A DNA stretch of 64,000 bases from Calliphora vicina (Eukaryota > Arthropoda > Insecta > Diptera > Calliphoridae), in assembly GCF_958450345.1 (NCBI RefSeq), contig NC_088780.1, forward strand, positions 33,875,667 through 33,939,666, given 5' to 3'. Position 1 is the first letter of the stretch. Every line of letters starts with the position of its first letter. The position numbers were made by a program, and so were the translations under genes. Below, piece after piece: positions 35,230 to 49,559 of the stretch. A model generated the notes under the pieces. The model searched no databases. It was not told the origin of the DNA and saw nothing but the letters and a program-made list of their open reading frames with translations.

Positions 35230-37600
35230 AACTTAAACAATATTTTAGACTAGAAATAACAATAATTATGAGGGAAGTTTCCACTTTAAGATTGAACAAT
35301 TAATTAAAAGTTCTTTAAACTCTGCTCTTTGACTCTCTCTACAAGCCCTGTTTCACTGGTTTAGTCTTTACAATAGCCCCATAATAAATTTTTACTATGT
35401 TCTTTTTACACAAATTTCCATCGATCAACAAATTATATTCAAAAAGAGCTATATCAGCAAAAGCTTTTTGAATATAAATCCTTGGTTATATATTTGAAAA
35501 AGCATGACACTTTAAAAAAGCTTTAAAGCTCAGGTAATACAGTTTACACTTAGAAAAATGAAATGATGTATATATCTATATATTTAACAAACTTTTTTAA
35601 ATCAAACATTACACAACAAATCTTAACAACAACTAAAAAAAAGCCACTTTATAGCCGAAAAGTAACACGATATTAACATCAATTGAACAAAATAATTAAA
35701 TGAAAAAAAGAAGAAAAACGAACTCCATTTGTTTAACCGAACAACAAAAATCTGACAAAATATTTGAAAGAAAAACATAAACAAACAAAAAAAAAATTAA
35801 CTAGAATTTCCGTCTTCATTACACACAGTAACAGAAAAACCAAATATATAAGAAAAATCTTAATTTAAAACTAAAGCAAAAAACAAAAAATAAAAAAAAA
35901 GATGCAAGAAAATCTTAAACAAAATATATATTTAACAAAACTTAAACAAAAAACCAAATAAAATAAAATAATTTTTAATTAAATGTCTTAAATTAAACAT
36001 AAAAACCGAAAATATTTTTCAAGGTTATTGATACAAGTTTTCCATTTAAAGAAAATTCCCATACAAACGCTCTGCCCATAAAATAATTGAAAAAAAAACC
36101 AGCCATAACAAGACAGCAACCGGATATAACCTAAAAACAAGTTGGCCCCCATAGGCCAACCCAGCAAAGCTTGACAAAATGTTTAATTTTTTCCGTTACT
36201 CAAACAAAAAAAAAGATATTGTTTTTTGAAAACCAAAAAAAAAACATAACACAAGTCAGCAGCATTATTAAAGAATTCTTAAAAGCCCTGTGAATAGAGG
36301 CCTATTATAGAATTCAGCAAACTGAAATAATAATAAAAAAATATATATAAATTTAAAACGTATGTATATATCAGCCAATTTAAGAGAGAAAAAACTCAAA
36401 TCATATAATCATTACTTATATTATTATCATTATACTTATAATTACACAACACCACAAAATATCACTGAATCAAAACAATTTAAGCAGGAATTTTTTTTGT
36501 TAACAATTTTTTAAAAGTTGTTAATTACTCCCCCCCAAAAACAAAACCAACAGCAAAATATAGTACAAATTATGATCAAATCATAAAACCACACGAGTGC
36601 AGACAACATTTTCCTTAACCCCAACAACAGGATGGAACATCCCAAATCCTCAAAGAATGCATATATATCAAGAAGAAAAACTCTAAAAATTTTTGGCTTT
36701 TGAATACCGGATTTTGAAAATTCCCCAAAAACATAATAATAATGAAAATAGAAATCTTAAAAATAATATAAACAAAATATTTAGTTTTATTACGCATCCT
36801 AAGTTTATCTAAATAATAAAAAAAGGTCTGATCACAAATTGCTTAAGTAAAAGCCATTTCATGCAAAATGGCCTAACAACAAAATTCAAAAAAGCAGTTT
36901 TGGAAAATAATATTACAAAAAAAAGAAAATAAAACAAACAAACAAAAAACCCTTTTAAAAATTCACTTTTTGACAAAGTTTCGATATAAATACAAGCAAA
37001 ATAAATAAAATACATATATAAACAATTGCGTTTTTTTAGTAGCAAACGCGATTCAAAATTTTTTCTCAAAAAAAAGTAAAAACCATTTTTTCGGCTTAAA
37101 TATATGCAAACAAAATTAACGTTTTGAAAATTACAGCATTGAAACAAAAAATTCACTAAAATTAAATAAAAAAAAACTTTTTATCACTTATTTGGACGCA
37201 AAAAAACAAACAAATAAAAAAAGTAATCACGCCCGGAATTCCTTTAAGGAATCAACTAACATCAGCATAAATAAACAAAAAAGAAATCTATTATATTTTT
37301 TATCGTTTTCTAGTTTAAACTGCAATAGTAGAATTGTGATTAACATTCAGCTTAACATCACAATTCTAACATGGTTTTTGGTTTAATAAAAGAAATTATT
37401 AAATTTTTGAAATTTTTAGTTCAACAAAATAAAAATACAAAAAAAAAAACAATTTTAAACATCCTTAGTTTCATGTCATAATTAAAGAATTTTTAAATTT
37501 TTTTTAGTTCAAATATAATAAATAAAATAAAAATAATAATATTTCAAACAAAACAACAAACACAACATCTTGAACAATTCTAAATAACTATTAATTTGTT
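35230..37600 (+). other. A-rich block, no gene
   Basis: Strong A over T excess on + with AAAACAAA runs. It contains an 11-bp-stem hairpin AGAATTGTGAT/ATCACAATTCT at 37330-37367. Short open frames on both strands are low-complexity. Confidence 0.5.
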
Positions 37601-38073
37601 GAGCATGAATTTTGTTTAGTGTATAAGAAATTTGATTTAAAAGCTTTTAAAAAGCTTCACCACATTTTAAAAGTTTTAAAGAAACTTTTCCGTTACTTTT
37701 ACATTTAAAGTGCTGCCATATATAGTTATGCCAACAATTCCCAAATATTTAAAGAAAATACCCAAGAATACCAAAGTTTTTAATTATTTATGAAACTAAT
37801 GTTATTTGAAGAGCTGAAAATTATTGCAAAGGACTCTAGTTGTGAAAAAAATAAAAAAATTTAGCTCTTCTTATAAAATTTTTCTTAAGAAATTCACGGA
37901 ATTCGAAAATTTTATACAAATTAAATGGAAATTCTGATTTATACATTTCTCCATATTTAACGAGTTTTTTTATATAAAAGAAATTATTATCGGAACAAAA
38001 ACTGAGAAATCAAATTAAATATTTTCTTAACTTTTATTAGTGATCTCATAAAAGGACATACCCCAGCTAAAAC

Positions 38074-38650
38074 GGAGGTTTGAATTCAAATTAAGGCTGA
38101 TTTGCTAATAATTTCCTAAATAAATGTCAAATGTTTAGGTTGTAGAATGATTTGAAATTAACAATTGCTATCAATTTGAGAAAATACATTTGGCAAATTA
38201 ACCAAAAATTAAGCACAAATTTTAAATTCCAACTTTATCTAGGTGGAGAATCATATTTGATAGTAAATGTAAAAACCATCATTGAATATCTCAGAATAAA
38301 TCTTTTTACCCAATAAGCATTTTTACTGCAATTCAAGCCTTGAATTATAGTCAAGCAATTGAATTACAGTTGTATTACACTTTATATCAATAGAATTTTC
38401 CAGTAAAAAAGAAATCATAAATTCAAGCCATGTTTTTCGTTTGAAAAATACTTATTTTTTTTCAAATAAATTTCAAGTTTAAAACAAGTCAAATTCCAAC
38501 AAAGTGTTCAAATGCTTGAATTTTTGTAGAAATTAAATCTCAAAAGGTTTGAGAATGATTTGAAAATAACATTTGATATCAAGAAAATACGAGTTGTCAT
38601 CAATGGAAAATCAACCTCAAATTGAATTTAAATTTGAAACTCAAACCTCT
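38074..38650. mobile_element. possible non-autonomous element with inverted ends
   Basis: GGAGGTTTGAATTCAAATT at 38074 and AATTTGAAACTCAAACCTCT ending at 38650 are imperfect reverse complements. The interior repeats the module GAATGATTTGAAA(A/T)TAACA twice, followed by (A)TTG(A/C)TATCAA, and a third degenerate copy lies just outside near 38.79 kb. No coding capacity. Confidence 0.45.
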
Positions 38651-38939
38651 GTCTGGTTGCTGAATCTGGATTGATATCAAATATTAAAATCACCCTTAAA
38701 GGCATTCATAATATTTACTAGTAACCACCGAATAATTCACTGGTTTTTCCATTTGAAAGGAGAATATAAACTCAAATTGAGAATCATTTAAGAATATTTG
38801 AAAATAACATTTGATATAAAGTCGAGAAAATAAATTATATCGTCTTTAGTTTTATTAAATGATTTTTTCCGCATAGCCTAAAATGATAAAGAAATTTTCA
38901 ATTAATCTTAGACAGGGCAAGAGTCATTTTATTCTCCAA

Positions 38940-39760
38940 CATTGGCCCTACTTCTTTAGGACCTCTAATATCACAGAATGATTACTTTAGTCCAGATTAA
39001 TTTTTGGGAAATTTTAAGTTTTATTTCCCTCTGAACCTGAAATGTTTAGTTTCTCCAAAACTATACTTTCTTCGATAGAGCTTTTTATTTCATTGCACGA
39101 TCACTTTCCCAGGTTTCCTCTAGCACATATAATTTTTAGGAATAACTCAATTTAAGTGAGATGTTTGTAGGAAAATAGAAGTGATTACTGGGCAATAGCC
39201 AATACATTCTCTAGAAGCAGATAGAACGCTGACTTTTTTCTAGATTTTCTTTGGAAAATTTATGTCACTTTCCTCTAAGCTCATGGGCTTTAAGAGACAA
39301 TTTATTAAAAATAGATTTTTATAGAAAAATTTTAGTGACATTTCTCTCTCCTTCCATGCTATAGAACATTCACTTCATGTACATTTCATTTGGTAAATTT
39401 AAAAATGTTTCCTCTGAAACCTACAGTTTCTGAGAATATCTAAATTTTAGTTAGATTCTGTTAGAAATGAAAGGTCCTTTGCATTCCCTGAAATTGGTCT
39501 ACCTTTTTTATGTAAGATTTTGGTAGAAAAATTCATTCTCCCAAACTAGCATTCTTTCTTAGGGCCTCAAATGTCATAGAACGCTCAATTTGTTCAAGAT
39601 TTATTTGGCAAATTTTAATTCCCTTATGACTGAGCTCTAATTTTTGGGAAAAATTATATTTACATTAGATTTTGTTGAAAAATATTTTATTTTTTCATAT
39701 GGAGGAGACACTTCACAGAACACTCTGTTCTTTTCTTTTGGTATAAGTTCACTCAGTTCA
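38940..39760. repeat. degenerate tandem array, about 130-nt period
   Basis: The module (C)ATAGAAC(G/A)CTCACTTTGTTC occurs in diverged form near 38972, 39093, 39225, 39361, 39575 and 39712. Each is followed by a (T)TTGG(C/A)AAATTTTAA-like and a TTTCCTCTGAACC-like block. Six or seven old units. Confidence 0.6.
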
Positions 39761-40199
39761 CAGTTCGATCTTTGGGTTAAAAAATTCCTGAATGCAAATT
39801 CTTTAAATCCTTAAGAATATTTAACAAATTTTTGAATTTCTTTTTTGTCAAACTAAACAACTGTTAATTCTCAAGAGTTAATAACGTTTTTTAATCGTTT
39901 CGATTTGAGAGTAATTGCTCTTATATCATAAATTTAAATTAATACCCCAGTCCTATTTATCATTTTGATGAATATTGATAAAATAGCATTCATCTTTAAA
40001 CATTATATTTCGAATGATTAATAGGGTATTCGTTAAAAACATTACAAATAGCCTTATTTTTTTATTTAAATAAAGAAAACTTTCAGATTAGAAATTCCTC
40101 AATTCAAATTCCTTGGGAATATTGAAGAATCCCATTAATAATTTTTATTTTAATTGATTTTTTTCAAACTAATAAATCAGATTTGAAAAGTAATTTACC

Positions 40200-43100
40200 C
40201 TTAAGACCTTACGACACACGGGTGGAAACTTTATTTTGAAATTATTCAGTTTTTAAAATTTTTAAAAGGTTTTAATGAAATACAACCTTTCCAAAGTAAA
40301 TTTTTTTGTAAATTTCCTTAAAGATCTATTCCCATTTTATATACACTGAAACAAATTTACAAAAGTTAATATTTCCCTTATAAGTTTTAAAAATCCTTTC
40401 AGAAATTTCTTCTCAGATCTAGCCCAACAAATTAATAGTTATTTTCTTACAAAATTCTAATAAATTTTGGCATCAAAATTCTAAATAAAAAACTCAAAAA
40501 CATCCAATTGATATATATACATTATATAGAAGAAGAAACCCAAATTAAAAAAGAAAAAAAATTTAAATGTTGCATTAAAAACAACCAATCAACAACCTCC
40601 ATTTATATAAAACAAAATCTATATAAAGAAACCAAAATAATAATTAACAAAAAACCAAAAAATTAAACCAACAAACTCAAATACTCAAAAACCAAATGCC
40701 AATTTTTGAATTTATTTCATACAAACAATAGCCAGGGAAACATTCGCAACTCGAATGTGATATTTTTTATTTTAAAACAAACCAACCAAACAACAAAGTA
40801 TTTTTTATTATATATACAACAACAAAATAATGTTTCAGTTATATTTATACAAAATACTGTAAAGACAATACTACTTACAAACAATTTGTGCTGAGATTTA
40901 AAAGACTTTTAAAGTTCTTTTCACACAATATATGGTTGTCTTTTAAAATAAAAACACAAAACAAAACAATCTTTAGTTCAAATGTTAAACATCCTTAGTT
41001 GAAAAACATTTTTCTCTTAAATAATATAAATAATAAATAATTAAAACATTTTCAGTTTTCAAGTTTACAACAAATTTTTTAGTTTTTAAAAAAAAATCAC
41101 AAAAAATAGTTAAATTTTTTAACTATTTTTAGTAAAAAAACAAAAAAATCGAAACCAGTTAAGTTGCAATAGTCAATAAATGCCACAGAACTGTAACAGT
41201 TTTTTGGCATTTAAAATATAAAAAACCGGAATAATTTATAGTACAATTTTTATATACGATAACAAATAAATAAGAAAACCCAAATACAATTTTTATAGTA
41301 AAATACCATATAAAAAAGTATATTTTTATATTAAAAAAAATATAAAAAACAAGAATTTAAAACAATTATCTTAAAAAAAAGAAAGCCAAAAAATTTTAAG
41401 AAATTTAAATTGAAAACGGAAATTTATTTAAAATTTTGGTAAAAAATTTAAATTTCTTAAAATATATAAGGCTACTTTACTTGTATTATTTAATTTTAAT
41501 TTGTTTAGTTTATTAAAACCACACAATTTTTTAATAATTTTGTATATGTTTTGAGTTTTCTAAAAAAAAAACAAAAGAATAAATAAAGAATTTTAAAGAA
41601 AGACAACTTTTAAGGCCATTCAAACCAGAAAATATAAACAAATTAATGAATCATATCATAAATAAAGTCTTTCTGCAAAATAAGTGATAAAAACATTTTA
41701 ATTAATTTATTTACCAAACATATTTCTGTTTTAATAATTAATTAATAAAATAATTGTTTACAAAAAAAAACAAAACAACATCTAAGAAAATTGCGTCAAA
41801 ATAAAAAAAACAATATTGAAATAAATAGAGTGAAAGAATTCAAAAAAAGTTAAGATTTTAGTTGCAATTATTTAGTTTGAAATACAGGACAATTTTAAGT
41901 TGCCGTTATTTAAAATGTTGCCTAAATTTTATAAAATATGGCAACATCTACAAACCTTTTAAAAAACAGCTTTTAAGTTTTATTTATATGAAAAAAAAGC
42001 TTTATTTTAACCACCACCAACAACAACAACAAACAAACCATTACAAACCAAGAAAAGAGAAGAGAGAGAGAATAATCACAGAGTTATAGTAAGCTGCCAC
42101 ATAAATGAATTTTGTTAAAGAGATTGGAAGGATTACAGCAATTTAAACAAACAAATTTTGGTTACCACATACACTTAGAAAAATTACCATAGTCATTATA
42201 GTTATAACAAACTATAATAAACCATAAATATATAATAATAAATATGAACAAATAAACTAAAAAAAAAACAAACAAACAATAGCCCAGTGATTTATAATTT
42301 TTAATTTAAACGTGTGTGTATTTTTGAATTGTTCTTTGTGAGAAAAACGGGGAATAATTAAAATACACCGACAAACAAAACTTAGTACAAATAAAAAACT
42401 GCAAAATAATTGGCATAAAATGAATTTTATGTTTAAAACTAACAAATATATATGTTTGTATATAAAAGTTGTGAAATTCCAAACTCTTTCAAACAAAAGC
42501 CTTACAATACCATCTCTCTAACACTTAACAAAAATTAAAAACCAGCCATAGTAAACGAATTTATATGATATTAAAAAAAAAGAAAAAAATATATAAAACA
42601 GCAATAGCCCAATTGAATTTTAACAAAATATTTTAGTTTAAACCACAGCCCTGGCAAACTAAAACTTGCAACTTTAATACTAACTTAAAGAATTATAAAA
42701 AAAAATCCAAAACAAAACAGAAATTTTGCTTAAAAATGTATAAAAAAACATCTTAGACGAAAACTAAAGCAAACGAAAAACGCAATTTACTCTACGATTT
42801 ATTAAAAAAAACAACGAGTAACTTGTTATAATTTCTTAAAAACTTTTCATTTTTTTAAAAACCACAAAACCACACTTAAATATTTAAAAATATTTAAAAA
42901 ACAAACAAATAATTATATTCAAAATATAATTAAAAGAAAATCTAAAAAAAAAACATAAACAACTTTTTAAAAATATATAAAACTTAAAAAAAAAACAGAG
43001 ACTGCAAACAAATGTGATCAGATATTTTAATATATATATAGGTTTATAATACGAAAAAAAATCTAAAACAAATATATATATTTAAACAAAATAAGTAATA

Positions 43101-43385
43101 GTAAGTTAAATAAAACAAAAAACAAATCAAAAAAACCAAACCAACACAAATTAATTAAGCATAACTTAAATAATATTGAAGAAAAAGTAAAAAAATGTAA
43201 AAGAAAAAACCAAAACCTACCAGCCATTTTTTAAAATATTAACATATAACAACACAAAAAAGCCTTAGGTATTTTATATTTTACAATAGTCTATATATAT
43301 ACAGAAAATATATATATATATTTAAAAAAAAATAAATAAAGAAAAAGAAAAAAACAATAACAATAAAAACAATCATTAAAGCCAA
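40200..43385 (+). other. A-rich block, no gene
   Basis: Marked A over T excess, CAAA-rich, ending abruptly near 43385 after AATAAA-rich sequence (about 43330-43370). A 62-residue frame at 40706 and a 75-residue frame at 41862 have low-complexity products and no family resemblance. Confidence 0.5.
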
Positions 43386-44326
43386 TTCATTTGCAATAGA
43401 CCAAGGAACCTATGTGCCTTTTTTTTGAGAAACTGGAAAAAACGGTAGGGTTCCAAAAACCAGGGTTTTCTGTTATTTTAGCATGAAAAAACTTTTTGCT
43501 AGAAATTAGCCACCAAACACTTACCTATACTGCTGCCATACGGTGGATAATTTCCTAAACGAAGGTTTTTCCTTGCTAAAAATAACAGAAAAAATGTTAC
43601 CAAGTTTTATGTTAAAGAAAATCTTTATAATTTCGTTTTTAAAACCACCAACAACAAGTTTAGTTCTATTATTAAATACAAAATGTTTTATTAAGTTTAT
43701 TAATTGATTGAAAAAAACGAATGAAAAAAAAACAACTAACTAATATGTTAATATTTTTTTAAAAGAAAAAAAGGCCGAGTATATAAAAGGAAATTTTATA
43801 TTCATACATTTTCAATATCTTTAAAATTTTATAAAAAAAAATTTCCATTTTAATGCTGAAAAATAACTGGAACCATGTCAATTTACATAAGACTTTTATT
43901 ATGTAAATTAAGTGTAAAATTAACAGCCAACTGTTAGTTTAATATTTAGGTAATAGTTTTCAATTAAAATTACCTAAATTCACATTCCTAAACAATATTT
44001 TGGGAATTCTCTAAAATATTTAATAAAATTGGTAACTCTGTTTGAACTTTTAGCAGGAACTTTATAAAGTAACTGTAAGTTTTAAAGCTTTTAACACAGT
44101 GGCTAGCTAATACATTAAACTACAAATATTGAAATGTTTCAAAAGCTTTAAAAAAGTAGCTGCTATTCAATTGCAATGGATTTTTATTAAATTGAATTTA
44201 TGAAAAAAATTCTTAAACAATTTCTATAAAATATTAATTTATTTAATATAATTATTTCTAAAACTCTTCAAACAAGGCAAAGATACAATTATTTTTTAAA
44301 AAAGAAAGACGTTTCAATAAAAAGAA

Positions 44327-44456
44327 ATTAAGAAACACATTTGGTAAACAATTTGAAACATTTTATATGAAAACCACTCAAAAATTATTTGAAAACTTGA
44401 GTGATTTTCATATAAATGTTTAAAATAAATTGTTTGACCGTGTCTCTGAATTAGTT
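44327..44456. repeat. hairpin-family copy
   Basis: A 130-nt palindrome: ATTAAGAAACACATTTGGTA at the left pairs with ACCGTGTCTCTGAATTAG at the right. ATGAAAACCACTCA pairs internally with TGAGTGATTTTCAT. Confidence 0.75.
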
Positions 44457-44629
44457 CCTTAACTAATTTGATACAATTCTTAACACTAATCTTTAAAAGT
44501 AAGTGAAGAAGTCTGGATGAGGAAGTGTTTCAATAAATATTGAGACTTTTCCATATAAATTCTGCTCAAGAGACATAATTCCAGACTTTTAGTAAATCCG
44601 AGACCTTATTTCAACTGAAATAGGTCTAC

Positions 44630-45070
44630 AAAACATTTCAGTTTAGAAAAGTATTTAGTTCAGTGATAAGTAGTAGAATAAATCGAAAAAATTTAGCTCT
44701 TATCGAGGTTTTCTTGCCTTTGAACTGTTTCAATGTAAATTCTGCTCAAAAGAGCTTTTGCTAGACTCTTTGAAAGTCCAGATCCTCAATTTTGCGGCGA
44801 ATAGCACAATAATCACATTTCAGAGTAGAAAACTATTTAGTTCAGTGATAATTGGTAGAATCAATCTAAAGAGTTGAGTTCTTTTAGCAGTTTTCTTGAT
44901 TGAGAATACATAAATCGAGTTCTAAGGGTTATCTTAGAGTTCCTTTCATATATTTTCTGTCTATTTTCAATTGAACTCTATTTTCAATGGAAATTCTGTG
45001 CTAGTAAGTCCTCAGAATAGAAAACTAGTTCAATGATAAGTAATAGAATCAATTGTAAGTAAATATTGAG
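44630..45070. repeat. three-unit degenerate tandem repeat, about 185-nt period
   Basis: GTTCA(G/A)TGATAA plus GTA(G/A)TAGAAT(A/C)AAT occurs at 44658, 44840 and 45028, each preceded by a CAG(A/T)(A/G)TAGAAAA(C/G)TA-like block. AAATTCTG(C/T)GCT(A/C)-like sequence precedes each unit. Confidence 0.65.
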
Positions 45071-45199
45071 CACTTAAAGCAGATTTCTTAATGTGTATGT
45101 TCAGGTGAACTGTTCTTAAAAGAAGAAAAGTTTCTGTCATCCGTTCAGAAACTTATTTTGACATAAATCTGTTAAAATTCATTACTCCGATAAGACAAC

Positions 45200-46560
45200 A
45201 GTATTACAAATAACTAAAACTAATTCCAACAGTTATTTTTCTTTTATACATCACTTTTCCCATAAAATCTCTTTTATATACAAAACCAATTTTAACACTC
45301 AAAGAAACAACTTTTCGAAAATCTTTAAAACACAAAAAAAAGAAACAAAACAAAAAAGAAAACCTAAATATTAAAACAAAATAAAATGTTTAAATATTTA
45401 AAAACAAATATATATATTTATAGTTTTATGATTTGTATTAATTAAGTTTATAAACCAACAAAACCAATTGGATAAATTAAATAATTTTATGTTTTAAACA
45501 TTTTACAAACAAAATTAAACAATAAACCTAAGTTGTCAACAATAGTGCCAGTAATATTTTTAATAAATAATAACAAAAAAAAAAACTACAATATATAAAA
45601 ATATTAAAAAAAACCAAACCAAAAAATTATTAAATAAATAATTCACTTCACCAACAAAAGGAACCACTTAATAATGCAACAGAAAATGTGCCACTCTCAG
45701 CAACAGCTTAAAACTATCATAATTTGTACCCGGGAGTATTTTAATAAACCAAAAAAAAAAACAACCTTTAGAAAATTGTTAACAAAATATAAACCGAAGA
45801 AAAACTAAAACCAACTCCATATAATTATATAAAATTAATTAATTATAAATGAAAATAAAACTAGACGATAATTTAAGTATATAAATTAATTAATAAAACT
45901 TTACATATATAGAAATATTTAAGCAGCTTTTTTAAATGTAAGATTAACTAAAACAAAAAACCAAAACCAAAAATCTTTTACTAAATTTAATATTTAAAAA
46001 AAAACCCAAAAGTAATACATCATAAATATCAACATTTGTACTATGTTTTAAACAATAAACCTAATAATTTATATAAATTACCATAGACAATTAACAGTAA
46101 ATAATTTGAAATAAAGTATTTAAAATAACAAAAATAAAAAACACAAACCATTTGAAATTGGTTACAATATACCAAACTACAAACAAATAAAATCAAATAA
46201 AAACATAAAATTTTCTTTTAAATGGAAAGCTTTTATTGAAGACTTTAACAATATCATCAAACAAACCAACCAAAACAACAAATAATAAACTCAATACAAA
46301 ACTAAGAATTGAAAATATAACATAAACATTTTTTTTTATCAAAAACATTGTCCCTAAACTTTACCTATTACCCCCTGCCCCCTGACAAAAGTTATACTAC
46401 AACAACATACTTTATCCAACAAAAACAGCAAATTAAACAAACACACAGCAATTAAGGAATAAATAACTTTATAAACCATAATTTTATATGTATAAGCCAT
46501 AAAATACCAAAAAAAAAATTATATAATTAACAAAAAAATATGATTTATTTCAGTTGAAAT
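45200..46560 (+). other. A-rich block, no gene
   Basis: Same composition as the other A-rich blocks, with several AATAAA hexamers. No coding or RNA-gene signal. Confidence 0.5.
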
Positions 46561-46778
46561 TTTTATTTAGTAAAAAACAAGTATGGATTTTATTTAATTT
46601 TATTATATAAAAAAAAATTAACAAATTTACTATTGAATCATTCATAAAACACACATTTCTTATATACTTTTCAGAGGTATAGTTAAACTTAAAGCTATTT
46701 TAAGGTAATTGCTAAAAATTATGGCTATTAATTTTGTTAAGTGTATTTTAAGACGGTTTTACTAACTATGGCAACCTG

Positions 46779-46926
46779 TTTCTTTTTAAAGCTTTTGTCA
46801 CAAGGGTTTAAATGTGTGAGATACAAGTGAGACAATTAGTTTATTTCTGGTGTGTGTGAGAGCTTTTCTAGTTAACTGTCTTTTTACAGCTTTTGCCACA
46901 GTGGATTGAATGTGTGATATACAATA
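46779..46926. repeat. local duplication, 98-nt offset
   Basis: CTTTTTA(A/C)AGCTTTTG(T/C)CACA, then AATGTGTGA(G/T)ATACAA, occurs at about 46781 and again about 98 nt downstream. Confidence 0.7.
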
Positions 46927-47584
46927 TACATATAAACAAAATATTTGAACAAATATTGGTTGAATGCAATCATTTTTAGAAATATGTATGTGTAATTATA
47001 ATTATATTTTAATGACCGACTGTTTTTTTGTATAAAATATTAAAAAAGTAAAACCCAGCTTCGATGCTTTATTTTTCTATTTCAGTTTAATTGCCTTTTC
47101 AAATCAACTCCGTTGACAGATGTCATGTAAAGATGTATCGAAATTATATTTTTGACTGGTTCAGACATTAAGGTTACGCTATAAGTGTAAACGTTTGAAT
47201 TGAATGACACGTATTCTAGAACTGTTTAACTACTCGATAACCATATCTTCTAAGTTCAGAAGATCTCTTCAGTTAAACGGTTTAATTATTCGATAGTGCC
47301 ATGATACTCATGAAAACTGAGATAATGTTTTGATCATTGGAATATTTCCTCAAATAGTTTTGACAAACAAGATACTGGATTTGGTATCAAACTAATCTAG
47401 GAAATTATCCAATCATTTACAAAAGATCGCACCAAGTAATAATCATGTATGGCATTATTAAATCATATCCTGGTGAGTTTTTGAGCGAATATTGTCGTTT
47501 ATAGTTTTCCACATATATGGCGCACTGACTGTGATTATTTCAAAATCTGATAATGAACGAATAAGTGGTTCTTCCAATACAAAT

Positions 47585-47945
47585 TTATTCGTGGGAGTTT
47601 ACTTGAAATACATTACTTAAATGTTCAGTAAATATCATTTGATCTTCGTGACCAGCTGCAATCCTAGCTGCATTCCAAAAGGGGAAGTTTGTGTGCTTAG
47701 AATTTTTTAATGCCGCGATCATTTTGGGGAAAAAGGATAAAAGCTTATAATAATAGCGTTTCTTACTCGAAAGTTGTCCCCTGGGGAAAAGACTTCCGGT
47801 TGATACAGCTTTCGCTGAGTTGACAATCTTCGGCCAAGTGAGACTCGTGTCCTTCTGGATTCGTGTCCTCCTGGAGCGAAGATCCAATTTACGTGGGAAC
47901 GATACGTTGTGTTGCCACTCTCTTCAGGTTTCCACTATTCAAAGA
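47585..47945 (-). mobile_element. decayed non-LTR retrotransposon fragment (before the reverse transcriptase)
   Basis: The minus-strand frame reads WPKIVNSAKAVSTGSLFPRG and ends in FTEHLSNVFQVN. This resembles the stretch just upstream of the reverse-transcriptase domain in jockey-like LINEs, where F-x-x-HL-x-x-VF-x-x-N is typical. The open frame is 100 residues and ends at a stop; no reverse-transcriptase motifs follow. Confidence 0.6.
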
Positions 47946-48209
47946 TGTTGAAGTTTAATTCACACTTTTTGTATCTCTTAAACTGTAATAAGTAAATTAT
48001 GAACATTTGCTTTATTGTCAAATTGATGTAATTTATGCAATTTAAAAATTTTAAAATCATTTCTACATTTGCTGTAGTCTACTTTGACAACCTGTACAAC
48101 AAAAATTTGCTAAAAAGCTTGGATCACACTTAAAAATGTTCAGCCACAACTCATTTCAATCCGACCAGTGGATAGCAGAAGATATATCATATTTTCAGTT
48201 TACTGTGGA

Positions 48210-48420
48210 GTTGGGTTTTGAGATAAAGGCTTTGAACTTTGGACCTCCACAACTGAGCTTTAAGCTATCGTCAAAAAAAATCTTTTTTATACCATTTCAA
48301 AGGTAATAAGTCTGTTTACTTTGAAATAAGACCAAATGTGGGTTTGGTTTTTGAGATATATGGCTTTGAACTTTGTACACCAAGACTTAACCTTTGAGGT
48401 ATTGAAAGAAAAATCTTTCA
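48210..48420. repeat. diverged tandem duplication, 134-nt offset
   Basis: GTTTTTGAGATA(A/T)A(A/T)GGCTTTGAACTTTG occurs ending at about 48241 and again at about 48375, each followed by an AA(A/G)AAAAATCTTT-like segment. Confidence 0.65.
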
Positions 48421-49559
48421 TATTTATACTATATCAAAGACAATATCTCTATCTTTGAAATGAATTTAAAATTGAAGTTGTACATTGTATAGTTTAAAAG
48501 TTATTGGCAATAAATTAAATATATTTTTATACAGTTTTGGTGTTATATACCATACTCCATGTTCCAGACAATTCTAGACCCTAATTTGTCCATGATTTGA
48601 CAAACACTTGGAATATGTAGTCTCTGGTAAATTTCATTTAAATGTAATAATACGAAACAGATTATAACCCGACCGGGTAGGGATTAGGGAAAAATCGGCT
48701 TAATTCCAGTATTCGGTATTCAGTCAAAACTTGGCCGAATACCGCAACTTTTGTAAAGGAATGGTTGTTTAAAGGAGAAACAATAATACAAAAACTAATA
48801 TTTTATTGTAAAATGTCCAAGGTTCCCTTAAAAACTGTTCCCTAACAAAACTATTCAGTTCACTATGAAAACACCAGATTAATAGAGTCCACAATGTAAA
48901 GTGGATGTTGCAGGGCACCTAAAAATCAGTTGAAACATGCTCTAAAATTAAAATATGTACTATATTTGAATAATTATTAGGTTCGGTTTGGTTTCGGTCT
49001 GAATAAACCTGTTCCTATATACAGATTATTAATTGATATTTTCGTTCTCCAGACAGGAGTGGGAAAAGTACAGCTTATGATGGCTTACATTTTTTCCTCT
49101 AAGCTTGTAATAGCTACATTTAATAGTGCCCTATTTTCTTTTGATACGATAATACAAATCGCTTTCATATCGGCTATGTTTTAACGTTCTTTTCTTTTTA
49201 CATTCTGAATTGAAAACGAACTTTCAATAAAAAATATACGAAACAAAAAATGTCTTCAAATGCCAAATAATCAAAATATACAGTTTTGAGCTGTAATTTA
49301 ATAGATTTTAAATTGCTAGAGTGAAATTAATACATAATAAGGAATATTATCGTTTAACATTTTTTGCAGTTTGTGCAAAAAAATCAAACTAATTTACAAA
49401 CTAATCACATTCAAACCACTGTGCGAATACATAATTGAAATAGAGTTGCTACTGAGCTTTCAAAACAATGCTGCCATAACAGTGCTACCAAGTCTTTTAA
49501 AACACAAACAATTGAAACAAATCATGGCTATAATTTTTAACCTATTATATAAAAGCTCT

